Under the pieces are notes generated by a model. It ran no database searches. It was not told the origin of the DNA and saw only the letters and a program-made list of their open reading frames with translations. A stretch of DNA of 64,000 bases, taken from NCBI RefSeq assembly GCF_014284155.1, contig NZ_JACOFZ010000001.1:186001-250000 (forward strand), read 5' to 3'. Positions 30,912 to 39,398 of this stretch are shown here, one piece after another (positions within the stretch are counted from its first letter, which is position 1; each line of letters begins with the position of its first letter). Made by a program: the position numbers and the translations under genes. This DNA is from Affinundibacterium nitidum (lineage in GTDB: Bacteria; Pseudomonadota; Gammaproteobacteria; Burkholderiales; Burkholderiaceae_D).

Positions 30912-33900
30912 TCAACAAAAATTACGACTGCCACTTTCCAACTCTCCCAGTAGATGAGTTAAATCTACCAAGCGCTTCGCTATCAGGTGATGCACTCGAC
31001 CATCGGTTTGCCAAATGCCATAGACACCGAGTAATCTCGCATTCAATACTTCACGTCTTTGCTTTTCCACTAAATCAGGCCAAACGATCACGTTGACTGG
31101 CCCAGTTTCATCTTCTATCGTCACAAACAACACACCTTTGGCGGTACCTGGCCGCTGACGTACTGTGACGATGCCGCAGCCACGTGCGAATTGTTTGTTT
31201 TGGAAAGTATGCAAAACATCTGCGGGTAAAAAACGTTGTTTGAGTAAACGTGAACGTAATAAGGCAATTGGGTGCCTTCCCAAGGTCAAACCTTGGCTAT
31301 GATAATCGCCCACGATCTCTTGCGCTTCACTCGGTGCATGCAGTTGTGGCGTACGTTCTTCTAGTGTCGTTGGATGTAAGAGATCCTTGTCAGGTATCGC
31401 TGCGACAGCCTGCCATAGCGCTTGGCGACGATGCCCGGCTAGTGAGACTAGGGCGTTACCCGCTGCTAAAGCCTCGACATCTTGACGCTTTAACTCTGCA
31501 CGACGCGCAAGATCACTGACATCGCTAAATGGCTGCTGGGTGCGCGCAGCACTGATGCGTATGGCAGCCTCATGCGACATACCACGCAAGAGTGACATTC
31601 CCAGACGTACTGCAGGTTGTCGATAGCGGCCGTGCTCGTCACGTTGCTGTGCTTGCTCGATATTTTCAAGTCGCGCATCCCAATCGCTATATTGCACGTC
31701 GATTGCTCGTATTTCGATACCGTGTCGACGAGCATCTTGCACTAATTGCGATGGTGAATAAAAACCCATGGGTTGCGAGTTTAAGAGTGAACACAAAAAT
31801 ACAGCGGGTTCGTGACATTTGATCCAACAACTAGCATACGTAAGTAAAGCAAAGCTCGCTGCATGACTTTCGGGGAAACCATATTCACCAAAGCCCAACA
31901 TTTGATTGAAGACGCCGCTCGCAAACTCTTCTTCATAGCCATTTTTAATCATGGTATTGATGATGCGGTCTTTATAGTTCGCCAAACCACCTTTACGCTT
32001 CCACGCAGCCATCGCACGTCGCAATTCATCGGCTTCACCGGGACTAAAATCTGCTGCTGCCATCGCAATTTGCATGACCTGTTCTTGGAAGATAGGAACT
32101 CCCAAGGTACGCGATAAAATTTTCTCAATCGCGGGCTTGGGGTAGCTTACCGGCTCTATACCTTGTCGTCGTCTCAGATATGGATGCACCATGCCACCTT
32201 GAATCGGCCCCGGTCTAACGATAGCAACTTGGATGACGAGGTCGTAAAAAGTGCGAGGACGCAAGCGTGGCAACATCCCCATTTGTGCGCGTGATTCAAT
32301 CTGAAAAACACCGACGGTATCGGCTTTGCAAATCATGTCGTAAGTGACGGGGTCTTCCTGTGGAATATCTTGTATGCGTGAAGGTCTACCGGGCAAACTT
32401 GCCATTAAGTTTAAAGAACGTTTCAACGCAGAGAGCATACCTAGGGCGAGCACATCGACTTTCAATAAACCTAAGGATTCGAGGTCATCTTTGTCCCATT
32501 GAATTACGCTTCGCTCTTTCATGCTGGCGTTTTCGATCGGGACTAAGCGAGAAAGTTTGTCGCGGGCGATGACAAAACCACCGCTGTGTTGCGATAAATG
32601 GCGAGGAAAACCAAGTAACTGCGTCACTAGACCTGCCCATTGTTCGGCAATCGGCGAATTCGCATCTAATCCACTCTCGGTAAAGCGTTCTAGTAATGCA
32701 TGTTTACTATCAAACCAGCGATGCGATTTGGCTACCGCATCGATCAATGCTAAATCAACACCTAGCGCTTTGCCGACTTCTCGTAGTGCTCCTCGTGGAC
32801 GATAAGTATGTACCGCAGCCGCTAAAGCGGTACGATGCCGACCATATTTTCGATACAGATATTGAATCACTTCTTCACGTCGTTGATGTTCAAAATCGAC
32901 GTCGATATCGGGTGGTTCCCCACGTTCTTTAGACAAGAAACGCTCAAATAAAAGAATCCCATTTTCAGGGCTGACTTCCGTAATGTGCAAACAATAGCAG
33001 ACGACCGAATTAGCAGCAGAGCCGCGACCTTGACACAAAATATCTTGTGAACGGGCGTATTGCACAATGTCATACACCGTTAAAAAATACGGCTCGTAAG
33101 CGAGGTCGTTAATAAGGCTTAACTCGTGTTCAATCTTGGCGACTACTTCGTGCGACAAACCTCGCGGATAACGTTTTTCCGCCCCAGCATAAACTTCTTG
33201 CCGCAGATAAGACGCAGGTGTTTGCCCAGCTGGAACTAACTCATCAGGATACTCATAACGCAATTCATCGAGCGAAAACTGACAGAGATTGGCGATACGT
33301 ATGGTCTCTTGCAAAGCGCTCGCGGGGTAGATGTTACCGAGACGCAAACGCGAACGTAAATGCTGTTCTGCATTCGGTGCCAAATCATAACCACATTCGG
33401 CAATAGATCTACCTACACGAATCGATGTTAGCGTATCTTGTAAAGGTTTGCGCGAACGGACATGCATGCAGACATGGCCCACCGCAACCACCGGCTGCCC
33501 GAGCTGTTGCGCGATATGCTGTAATTGAACTTGCTGCCAATCGTCCATCGCTTGCATCAAGAGATTTAAACCTAACCATAGTCGCGAACCAAATAACTGT
33601 GATGCCCATATCGCCTGTTGTTCAAATAAGTTGGGATCGATCGGATATTCGGGCAACAAAATGATGAGGCAATGCGGCAGGCCTTGGATATGCGCCAATT
33701 GCAAAGGAGGGTGTGCGAAATCACTGGCAGTAATGGCGTACTCGCCTTTAATCACATCCTTACGCAAACGTGCTAACGTAATTAATTCACATAAATTGCC
33801 ATAGCCTTCGCGGTTTCGCGCAATCGCGATCAGGCGCATTTTTCCAAGCTGCGGATAGCGTGGGTCTTGATCTAATTGAAAATAGCTACCTATAAGTAGC

Positions 33901-34085
33901 GGCAATTGATGTTTTTTAGCTTCTTCATGCGCTCTCACAACGCCAGCTAAGGAGCATTCATCGGTAATTGCTAGCGCTTGGTATCCAAGCTTAACGGCAC
34001 GAGCAACCAATTCCTCCGCATGTGAGGCGCCATGCAGAAAAGTGAAATTAGAAAAACAGAATAATTCAGCGTAGTGGGGGAGCAT
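30912..34085 (-). CDS. dnaE2: Error-prone DNA polymerase (DnaE2 / ImuC)
   Basis: 1057 aa C-family polymerase, the translesion subunit of the SOS mutasome. N-terminal PHP domain (CFSNFTFLHGASHAEEL), catalytic palm with GRGSAANSVVCYCL and the acidic PDIDVDFEHQRREEV near residue 400, QHSGGFVIARDKL, and a C-terminal OB fold (VLFVTIEDETGPVNVIVWP). It lacks the C-terminal extension of the replicative DnaE that contacts the clamp, as usual for this class. Last gene of imuA-imuB-dnaE2; the start lies 66 nt after imuB. Confidence 0.96.
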   Translation of the reverse strand: MLPHYAELFCFSNFTFLHGASHAEELVARAVKLGYQALAITDECSLAGVVRAHEEAKKHQLPLLIGSYFQLDQDPRYPQLGKMRLIAIARNREGYGNLCELITLARLRKDVIKGEYAITASDFAHPPLQLAHIQGLPHCLIILLPEYPIDPNLFEQQAIWASQLFGSRLWLGLNLLMQAMDDWQQVQLQHIAQQLGQPVVAVGHVCMHVRSRKPLQDTLTSIRVGRSIAECGYDLAPNAEQHLRSRLRLGNIYPASALQETIRIANLCQFSLDELRYEYPDELVPAGQTPASYLRQEVYAGAEKRYPRGLSHEVVAKIEHELSLINDLAYEPYFLTVYDIVQYARSQDILCQGRGSAANSVVCYCLHITEVSPENGILLFERFLSKERGEPPDIDVDFEHQRREEVIQYLYRKYGRHRTALAAAVHTYRPRGALREVGKALGVDLALIDAVAKSHRWFDSKHALLERFTESGLDANSPIAEQWAGLVTQLLGFPRHLSQHSGGFVIARDKLSRLVPIENASMKERSVIQWDKDDLESLGLLKVDVLALGMLSALKRSLNLMASLPGRPSRIQDIPQEDPVTYDMICKADTVGVFQIESRAQMGMLPRLRPRTFYDLVIQVAIVRPGPIQGGMVHPYLRRRQGIEPVSYPKPAIEKILSRTLGVPIFQEQVMQIAMAAADFSPGEADELRRAMAAWKRKGGLANYKDRIINTMIKNGYEEEFASGVFNQMLGFGEYGFPESHAASFALLTYASCWIKCHEPAVFLCSLLNSQPMGFYSPSQLVQDARRHGIEIRAIDVQYSDWDARLENIEQAQQRDEHGRYRQPAVRLGMSLLRGMSHEAAIRISAARTQQPFSDVSDLARRAELKRQDVEALAAGNALVSLAGHRRQALWQAVAAIPDKDLLHPTTLEERTPQLHAPSEAQEIVGDYHSQGLTLGRHPIALLRSRLLKQRFLPADVLHTFQNKQFARGCGIVTVRQRPGTAKGVLFVTIEDETGPVNVIVWPDLVEKQRREVLNARLLGVYGIWQTDGRVHHLIAKRLVDLTHLLGELESGSRNFC

Positions 34086-34151
34086 GGTGTTTGTTTTCGT
34101 GGAATTCAGTTTCAGTTTTTAGAGAGGATTAAAGACTGAAAAATCCTAGGC

Positions 34152-35648
34152 TCAGCCAAACACTCCATGCAAATACCAAACCTCATCATCTTGTGCTTGC
34201 TGCGCATGTCCAATTCTTTCGCGGTAAATCCAACATCGAAGATGCTGTGCGTTTTCGGCGATGAAATAATCACGTGTTACTAGTTGGCCATTCCACCAAC
34301 CTGCTTCAATTCTTTCTGCTGGCGACATCAGTTTCAAGGCTGAACGATAATGCGGGCGATGCTGCCGTACCTCCAATAATTGTGGTTGCGGTAGTAACCA
34401 TGTGGGACGATAGGCGTTAGCAGAGATCGCTTCTCTCCTATTGGTTTTTTTCTGCAGAATAGAAACCCATTGATTGGCAATTTCAGGACGATGATCTGCT
34501 TGTGGTGCGGGATATAAAACGTTCTCTGCACCTAAACGCGCCACCAGTAATTCCATTAGCTTACTTTGTTCTTCTCGATTGCCGCCAGGCTCTGGGAACA
34601 AGTCAGCATTGGGGGCGTGCATAGGGCAAACTTGCTGGGCTGTGAGTCTGATCGCAATCGCAGGTGCATTTAACTGCAATCGACCAAGATGTTCTTTTAA
34701 TAGTTTGGATAGATGTTCTTCACGCCAACTAGCTTGTGCTAAGGGAATGTTCATCTGGCTTGGCGCACGAGCTTGTCTACCACGTTCATGTTCAAGTTCG
34801 AATTGCAGGCTAGTGACAGCGAGCTGTCGCTGCATCAGCCAACCACATAACTGCAACAGCAAGGCTTTTGCGAAATGAAAAATGATATCGGTATTTTCTA
34901 GACGATCGGGCAGCTCTAGTCGAGCGCTAAACTGTGCTGGTACTTCTAGCCACTGTTGTAGTTCTTGTTGTTCGCCATAAGCTAAATCTAGGCTGCGTAA
35001 GAGTTCTTTGCCGCAGCGTCTTTGTAAGCCCGCACGTGGCAATAGCCTTAATTCACCTAAGGTTTCGCAACCGATCCCTGTAAGCCAATCTAACCAAGTC
35101 TGTGCTGCTGGTAGTAGGCTAATGTGGAGAAGATTTAAACGTTGATGCAAACGTTTTTGTTTGAGCGCATAACGTAAATTAGGTTGTCGTGGTTGTTGTG
35201 TATGCCGTACTTGTTGCGCTAATAACCATGCACCTTGCGCACTAGCGGCAATACCGATTTGAGGGCTTAGGCCTAACTGTCTGATGGTTTGGATAATTAA
35301 ACGCCGCAAACGGCGAATTCCGCCAAACAAGGTCAGGCTCGCACCAACCCCCATCAAAATACTGGCGTTTTCGAGTAAACAAACTTGTGGGGTAAATTGT
35401 AGGCTGGCCATTGCAGCAGCCGATAAGCTTGCCTGTTCTCTTTCATGGTCTCTATTCTTAATTTCTGCTTCTGGCATCAACATATGCACACTACTCACGC
35501 GCATTCCGGTTTGAATACCGGCTTGGCGAGCGAGTTTAGACATCGTGAAAACACGTTGTTGCTCGACCACGACCAATGCCTTTTCAGCCAACCAAGGTGG
35601 GTGAAAAACTTCTAAGGGCAGATTCGGTAAGTGAATGACGACCCACAT
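34152..35648 (-). CDS. imuB: Y-family polymerase-like protein ImuB
   Basis: About 498 aa. Hub of the mutasome; it resembles Y-family polymerases but is usually catalytically dead and tethers DnaE2 to the beta clamp. N-terminal WVVIHLPNLPLEVF, a helix-hairpin-helix-like region (LDWLTGIGCETLGELRLLPR), and the C-terminal RLGAENVLYP segment. The family start is placed at ATG 35648 (MWVVIHLP); the frame is also open from ATG 35678. Either start lies inside the end of imuA, a 65-95 nt overlap that implies translational coupling. Confidence 0.93.
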   Translation of the reverse strand: MWVVIHLPNLPLEVFHPPWLAEKALVVVEQQRVFTMSKLARQAGIQTGMRVSSVHMLMPEAEIKNRDHEREQASLSAAAMASLQFTPQVCLLENASILMGVGASLTLFGGIRRLRRLIIQTIRQLGLSPQIGIAASAQGAWLLAQQVRHTQQPRQPNLRYALKQKRLHQRLNLLHISLLPAAQTWLDWLTGIGCETLGELRLLPRAGLQRRCGKELLRSLDLAYGEQQELQQWLEVPAQFSARLELPDRLENTDIIFHFAKALLLQLCGWLMQRQLAVTSLQFELEHERGRQARAPSQMNIPLAQASWREEHLSKLLKEHLGRLQLNAPAIAIRLTAQQVCPMHAPNADLFPEPGGNREEQSKLMELLVARLGAENVLYPAPQADHRPEIANQWVSILQKKTNRREAISANAYRPTWLLPQPQLLEVRQHRPHYRSALKLMSPAERIEAGWWNGQLVTRDYFIAENAQHLRCWIYRERIGHAQQAQDDEVWYLHGVFG

Positions 35649-36333
35649 CGATGGTATCGTTTTCGTTGCTGCTGGCATGAGAGGGTAAATGAATCCGAGA
35701 AAGCATAGGGAAGGGCAAAGTCATGGGCAAAAATAGTGCTTCATGCTTTTGTGCACCTCGACGTTTAATAAATGACAGTTGCAATCCACGCTGAGCTAGT
35801 TTGACTTGGATGCGTAAAATAGCAGGCGAGGGGTGATGGGCAAAATTAAGTGGCCTGATTACATAGAACAAAGTTCGCCCATGTTGAGCTACTAAATGTA
35901 AACGACGCAAAGCCTCAACTTTGATTTGGTTTTGCCAAAACAAGAGGGCTGCACAGCTACCACTACGTAAAATTTGCTCCGCCGTCCATAATGCATCGTT
36001 CATTTTGTTACAGCGTAGCCAAAGCAAACGATCTAGGCTGATTCCTGACTGTGCTAAGGCCATCGCCTGAGGTTGATAGGGTGTTTGCAAAAAAGCGATT
36101 TGTCCGTGACTATGCGCATTTAAGGCGGGGCGCAACAGTTGTAGTTCAGCTGACCCGCCATGCTCAATGAACAATTCAGTTAATGCACCCGTTGGCCATC
36201 CTCCTCCTGGTAACTCTTGCGAGAGTTGAGGGAATCCACATTCCACATAATCACCCACACCACGAGCAAGCTGGGAGGCCCGCCAAAGTGAGGGATGTAA
36301 TGTTTCTAATGATGTAGAAAACGCGAGCGACAT
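35584..36333 (-). CDS. imuA: SOS-associated RecA-like protein ImuA
   Basis: 249 aa. RecA/SulA-like accessory protein of the SOS mutasome (also called SulA2 in beta-proteobacteria). The N-terminal ASQLARGVGDYVECGFPQL and GGGWPTGALTELFI correspond to the degenerate RecA-type P-loop region, and LQLSFIKRRGAQ lies near the C-terminus. First gene of the operon; a consensus LexA operator ends 33 nt upstream of its start. Confidence 0.92.
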   Translation of the reverse strand: MSLAFSTSLETLHPSLWRASQLARGVGDYVECGFPQLSQELPGGGWPTGALTELFIEHGGSAELQLLRPALNAHSHGQIAFLQTPYQPQAMALAQSGISLDRLLWLRCNKMNDALWTAEQILRSGSCAALLFWQNQIKVEALRRLHLVAQHGRTLFYVIRPLNFAHHPSPAILRIQVKLAQRGLQLSFIKRRGAQKHEALFLPMTLPFPMLSRIHLPSHASSNENDTIDVGRHSLTESALRSFSPTLVG

Positions 36334-36365
36334 AAACCTAAAAGAGAAGAATTACGCTAAAAATA

Positions 36366-36381
36366 CTGTATGCATGTACAG
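36366..36381. promoter_or_regulatory. LexA (SOS) operator, imuA proximal
   Basis: CTGTATGCATGTACAG matches the CTGT-N8-ACAG consensus of the gamma/beta-proteobacterial LexA box exactly and sits in an AT-rich promoter region just upstream of imuA. Confidence 0.88.
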
Positions 36382-36442
36382 TATATTGCTTTCTTTGAGG
36401 AATTTCAAAGCTTAAACAACAAATTTAAAATATTTAAAAATA

Positions 36443-36458
36443 CTGATTGCATACACAG
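36443..36458. promoter_or_regulatory. LexA-like operator 2
   Basis: CTGATTGCATACACAG has the right spacing and intact ACAG half; the first half is CTGA. It shares the central TGCAT with operator 1. Confidence 0.5.
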
Positions 36459-36483
36459 TGTTTTTGATTTACATTATCAATCA

Positions 36484-36499
36484 CTGGATGCACATACAG
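36484..36499. promoter_or_regulatory. LexA-like operator 3
   Basis: CTGGATGCACATACAG has an intact ACAG half and CTGG in place of CTGT. It is about 100 nt upstream of the 75-aa gene at 36602, so it may control that gene. Confidence 0.5.
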
Positions 36500-36601
36500 T
36501 ATTTCATCCAAGCAGTGAAGTTGAAGAAAACAGCATTTGGTCTGGCATGAGTCCAGAAACATGAGATAAGCGCAGTACTACTGAAATTATTGGAGATAAG
36601 C

Positions 36602-36829
36602 ATGACTAACTTAGAACAAACTTTTGAGCCACGTTTTAGCGTTCAATTTTCACCAAGCACATTCTTAATGCGCTTAGGTAGTCGTGAGATATTCGTCTGC
36701 TTAGACTTCAGAAAGCGTCACTATCGCGTGAACCCTATCATTGACTGCTCAACAGGCATTCAAGCAGGGCACTTAGAAATCCTGTTATTCCGCAAATGGC
36801 TAGTTATTTTGTCTAAAGCACGCTGGTAA
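36602..36829 (+). CDS. Small orphan protein, divergent from imuA
   Basis: 75 aa from ATG 36602, with GGAGATAAGC upstream. Sequence begins TNLEQTFEPRFSVQFSP, has a central LGSREIFVCLDFRKRHYRV and ends in basic KWLVILSKARW. No family recognised. It faces away from imuA-imuB-dnaE2 across a 268-bp region with three LexA-like boxes, so SOS control is plausible. The clean ribosome-binding site supports it as a real gene; no homology is claimed. Confidence 0.6.
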   Translation: MTNLEQTFEPRFSVQFSPSTFLMRLGSREIFVCLDFRKRHYRVNPIIDCSTGIQAGHLEILLFRKWLVILSKARW

Positions 36830-36952
36830 TCATTAGGACGCCTTTGCTTTTAACGTATGTATGGCAAAAGTGGAGGGAAAGTCATTGGATAATGAGGAGA
36901 TGGGCTAAGAAAATAAAGATATGCTTGGCTGAAAATGTGGATAAACACATGC

Positions 36953-36991
36953 AAAAAAAGACTTAGTGGCAAGCGCACTAAGTCTTTTTTT
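36953..36991. terminator. Bidirectional terminator
   Basis: A-run, GACTTAGTG, 7-nt loop, CACTAAGTC, T-run. A perfect 9-bp stem flanked by A7/T7 can end both the small gene at 36602 (plus) and cheZ (minus). Confidence 0.9.
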
Positions 36992-37083
36992 AAATTCTTT
37001 TCTGTAGCAAGTGCAATTGAGACGAATTGATGAAGAGACCAACTTAAAATCACATTGATATACAGAACATCGATGTGAGAACT

Positions 37084-37722
37084 CTAGAATCCCAAGTCGG
37101 ATAGTAAATCGTCGACACTTTCTTGATTCAACTGAATACCGCCAACTGCGCCAGGACCCGCCAATAAATCATCTTTCTTGCGAGCAGAAATGGCACCATC
37201 CGGCGCGCCACTGATGAGCAAACCTAATAAGTCTTTTTCCGTACGTTCAAGTAAGGTCACGACTTTCTTAATCAATTGTCCAGTTAAATCCTGAAAATCT
37301 TGTGCCATCATAATTTCAGACAAGGCTTTTTCAGTCGTTGCGCTAGATGAATGCGCACTGGCAATAAACTCACGAGTTGATGCGGCCAGATTAAGTAGAT
37401 CTTCTTTAGAAAGAGCTTCAATATTGCTTGCATCCCATTGTTGCAGCAGGATGTTTGAATATTTGCTCAAGTTTTGTTGAATCGGCAGGGTATTTTCTAC
37501 CGTCGTCAGAACAGAGTTAGCAGCCTTTTCCGTTAATACTGCGACATGGTTTAAGCGCTCTCGAGCAGAAGGAAATTCATTAGATGCTTCTGCCAAAATT
37601 TCATCTGCACCAACCCAAGTGAGGGCATCATGCAAGGCACGAACCACGTGACCAAGCCCTTTATACATAAGCTCGGGATTATCGTCTTGCGCGTTGGTTG
37701 CAGCTGGGTTGGCATCCATCAT
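37084..37722 (-). CDS. cheZ: Protein phosphatase CheZ
   Basis: 212 aa. Dephosphorylates CheY-P to reset flagellar switching. It contains the catalytic motif MMAQDFQDLTGQLIKKVV with the Asp/Gln pair, a four-helix-bundle N-terminal part, and the CheY-binding C-terminal tail ESVDDLLSDLGF. AAGAAAGGACAG precedes the ATG pair. No chemotaxis or flagellar gene is nearby in this window, so it is an orphan or separated copy. A terminator lies just downstream. Confidence 0.92.
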   Translation of the reverse strand: MMDANPAATNAQDDNPELMYKGLGHVVRALHDALTWVGADEILAEASNEFPSARERLNHVAVLTEKAANSVLTTVENTLPIQQNLSKYSNILLQQWDASNIEALSKEDLLNLAASTREFIASAHSSSATTEKALSEIMMAQDFQDLTGQLIKKVVTLLERTEKDLLGLLISGAPDGAISARKKDDLLAGPGAVGGIQLNQESVDDLLSDLGF

Positions 37723-37912
37723 CTGTCCTTTCTTGCTTTTCTTGATTTATGGATACTAAATGAGAAAAATGAATCATTCAATATAAAAACTTGCTTTTAG
37801 AAAAAACTTTCTTATTTTCACTAATTCTCATCAAAAAAATGCGTCAATAAGGAGACACCATTCGTGTATTTCAAGGTGCTGTGTTACAGTGCTCAAAACT
37901 AAAAGGATAACT

Positions 37913-38086
37913 GTGGCCACACCAAATTACGGATACGAAAAACGTCAAAAAGAACTGGCGAAAAAAAAGAAAAAAGAGGAAAAGCTGAAAAGCCGAGCCG
38001 AACGAGTTCCTGGACAATCAGAATCTGACGAATCCCATAAAGACGAGTCAGATAACAATGACCCAAGTCATGAAGCGATCGAATAA
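37913..38086 (+). CDS. Small Lys/Glu-rich conserved protein
   Basis: 57 aa starting at GTG 37913, with AAAGGATAACT upstream; the in-frame TTG at 37889 is rejected for lack of a site. The N-terminus MATPNYGYEKRQKELAKKKK resembles a small protein found widely in proteobacteria, followed by a low-complexity Ser/Asp/Glu tail. Probably nucleic-acid or ribosome associated by charge; function unknown. Ended by a strong terminator. Confidence 0.72.
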   Translation: MATPNYGYEKRQKELAKKKKKEEKLKSRAERVPGQSESDESHKDESDNNDPSHEAIE

Positions 38087-38126
38087 ATTACCTTAGCAAT
38101 TGATTCTAAATCTATGATTTAAAAAT

Positions 38127-38154
38127 AAAAAGCGAGATAATTCTCGCTTTTTTT
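38127..38154. terminator. Bidirectional terminator
   Basis: AAAAAGCGAGA, TAAT loop, TCTCGCTTTTTTT. It lies between the convergent small gene at 37913 and the NTF2-like gene. Confidence 0.88.
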
Positions 38155-38180
38155 ATGCCGATTTACTTAATAAGGTTAAG

Positions 38181-38771
38181 CTATTTTGACGCTTTGTTGA
38201 GTCCATCAGGCAATTGTAACTGCGGTCTTTCCGCTTCAAAAAGTAAGGAAATAATCCACCAACGTGTACCGTCATGCATCAACTGCACGCTATTAATGCC
38301 ACGACGTGTCACGTTATCTTTCTCTTCGAATGTTTCGTAGCTAGTAAAAACCTGGGCCAATTCTCCCCATTGCTCGGTTTTTCGAGCCAACTCTTTTTCG
38401 CGGAATCCAATTTCGATCAAACGAGGGCCTGAATTAGCAATGTAGTCGCTAATGCTCAGAATTCGTAAGCCTAGATCTTTACTGTCTTTTTTAGGAAAGA
38501 TAGCCATAATACGAGCCTCAGGAATGAAAAGAGAACGCATGCGATTCCAATTCCTTTGCTCACCGATACCTCCAGAGATGACGTCATAGAGAGCGGCAAT
38601 GATGCCATCAATCGATTGAACGTCAGCCGCGCGCGCTGGCGGTTGAACAACGCTAACAGGAGATGCTTGAGTGAGCATCGTTGGATTATCAACAGCCATG
38701 GCTGGATTAGTTAAAGCACTAACGAATAAACCAAGAGCAACGCAACAAGCAGATACGGATAATTTGTTCAT
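38181..38771 (-). CDS. Exported NTF2-like/SnoaL-fold protein
   Basis: 196 aa. Signal peptide (residues 1-26, CCVALGLFVSALTNPAMAVD). The mature part has the layout of the NTF2-like superfamily: helix IDGIIAALYDVISG, NWNRMRSLFIPEARIMAI, SISDYIANSG, and a final sheet with WGELAQVFTSYETFEEKD and GINSVQLMHDGTRWWII. No catalytic residues can be assigned. Likely periplasmic; it lies at the edge of an AT-rich non-coding region. Confidence 0.75.
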   Translation of the reverse strand: MNKLSVSACCVALGLFVSALTNPAMAVDNPTMLTQASPVSVVQPPARAADVQSIDGIIAALYDVISGGIGEQRNWNRMRSLFIPEARIMAIFPKKDSKDLGLRILSISDYIANSGPRLIEIGFREKELARKTEQWGELAQVFTSYETFEEKDNVTRRGINSVQLMHDGTRWWIISLLFEAERPQLQLPDGLNKASK

Positions 38772-38942
38772 GATGGTCCTTAAAATTGAAAGCTCTTGTT
38801 TGACAGCGATAAATAGTAAAGTTCAAAAGTCCATTATTGAGATTCGCAAAAAAGAACGCGTCAAAGGGCTTACAGCTGGATTAAAAATTCAAATGAAATA
38901 TCAATCGAAATACAGAAATCCCCTCTATAAGACACTTTCTAT

Positions 38943-38970
38943 ATTTCGCATAATTTATATTATGTAAAAT
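38943..38970. other. dif-like XerC/XerD recombination site
   Basis: 28 bp: left arm ATTTCGCATAA, centre TTTATA, right arm TTATGTAAAAT. Against E. coli dif (arms GGTGCGCATAA and TTATGTTAAAT, centre TGTATA) the right arm matches in 10 of 11 positions and the inner seven bases of the left arm (CGCATAA) match fully; 6-bp spacing is identical. Such a site resolves chromosome dimers at the replication terminus. Confidence 0.85.
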
Positions 38971-39151
38971 CGGTAGGCCTATTAAAAAGAGACCTTGCAA
39001 TGTTCGTTCGTTTGCACAAAATTGTTCTTTTTTTTTGCATAAATTTGTTCCTTAGTGCCTACGCAGTTGTTTAACTAGATCTAACTTTTACCTCGGTTAA
39101 TCAATAACACCTTCCAATCATTAATGAACTAGAACCTATGACATGACTACT

Positions 39152-39171
39152 ATAATGTCGATTTAAATTGG
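39152..39171. repeat. Left short inverted repeat flanking DUF4238 gene
   Basis: ATAATGTC, 6 nt, AATTGG. Its partner in opposite orientation lies at 40632-40650. In the direct orientation both regions also share ATGACAT-N6-TATAATGT (39139-39158 and 40641-40661), so both are partly palindromic. Confidence 0.45.
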
Positions 39172-39398
39172 TTGGCAAAGATCCTTTTGATCCAGAGGTT
39201 CGTTGACCTGTATCTTTCTCACTGCTGCTCTAGAGATAACATGTTTATCTTCGTTGATGTAAGTCGAATTTACATTCCCTTATTCATTACACTAATTTCG
39301 CTGCACTATTTTCTGTACTGTCGAAGAGTAGTCTAAAATTAGTTGCTAATAGAATATTTGAATAACAGGGATCGAGAAATACCACTTTAAGGATAAGA

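Larger units (their letters stand above)
38772..39398. other. AT-rich non-coding region with dif-like site
   Basis: 627 bp with no supported gene. It contains the dif-like site at 38943-38970 and, at 39138-39171, one of the two short repeats that flank the DUF4238 gene. AAGGA at 39389-39393 is the ribosome-binding site of that gene. Confidence 0.8.

Noticed and set aside
36370-36564. 64-aa reading frame on the plus strand
   Set aside because: Starts inside the first LexA box and crosses the other two; no ribosome-binding site. Treated as promoter region.
36850-37053. 67-aa hydrophobic frame on the minus strand
   Set aside because: Runs through the strong bidirectional terminator at 36953-36991.
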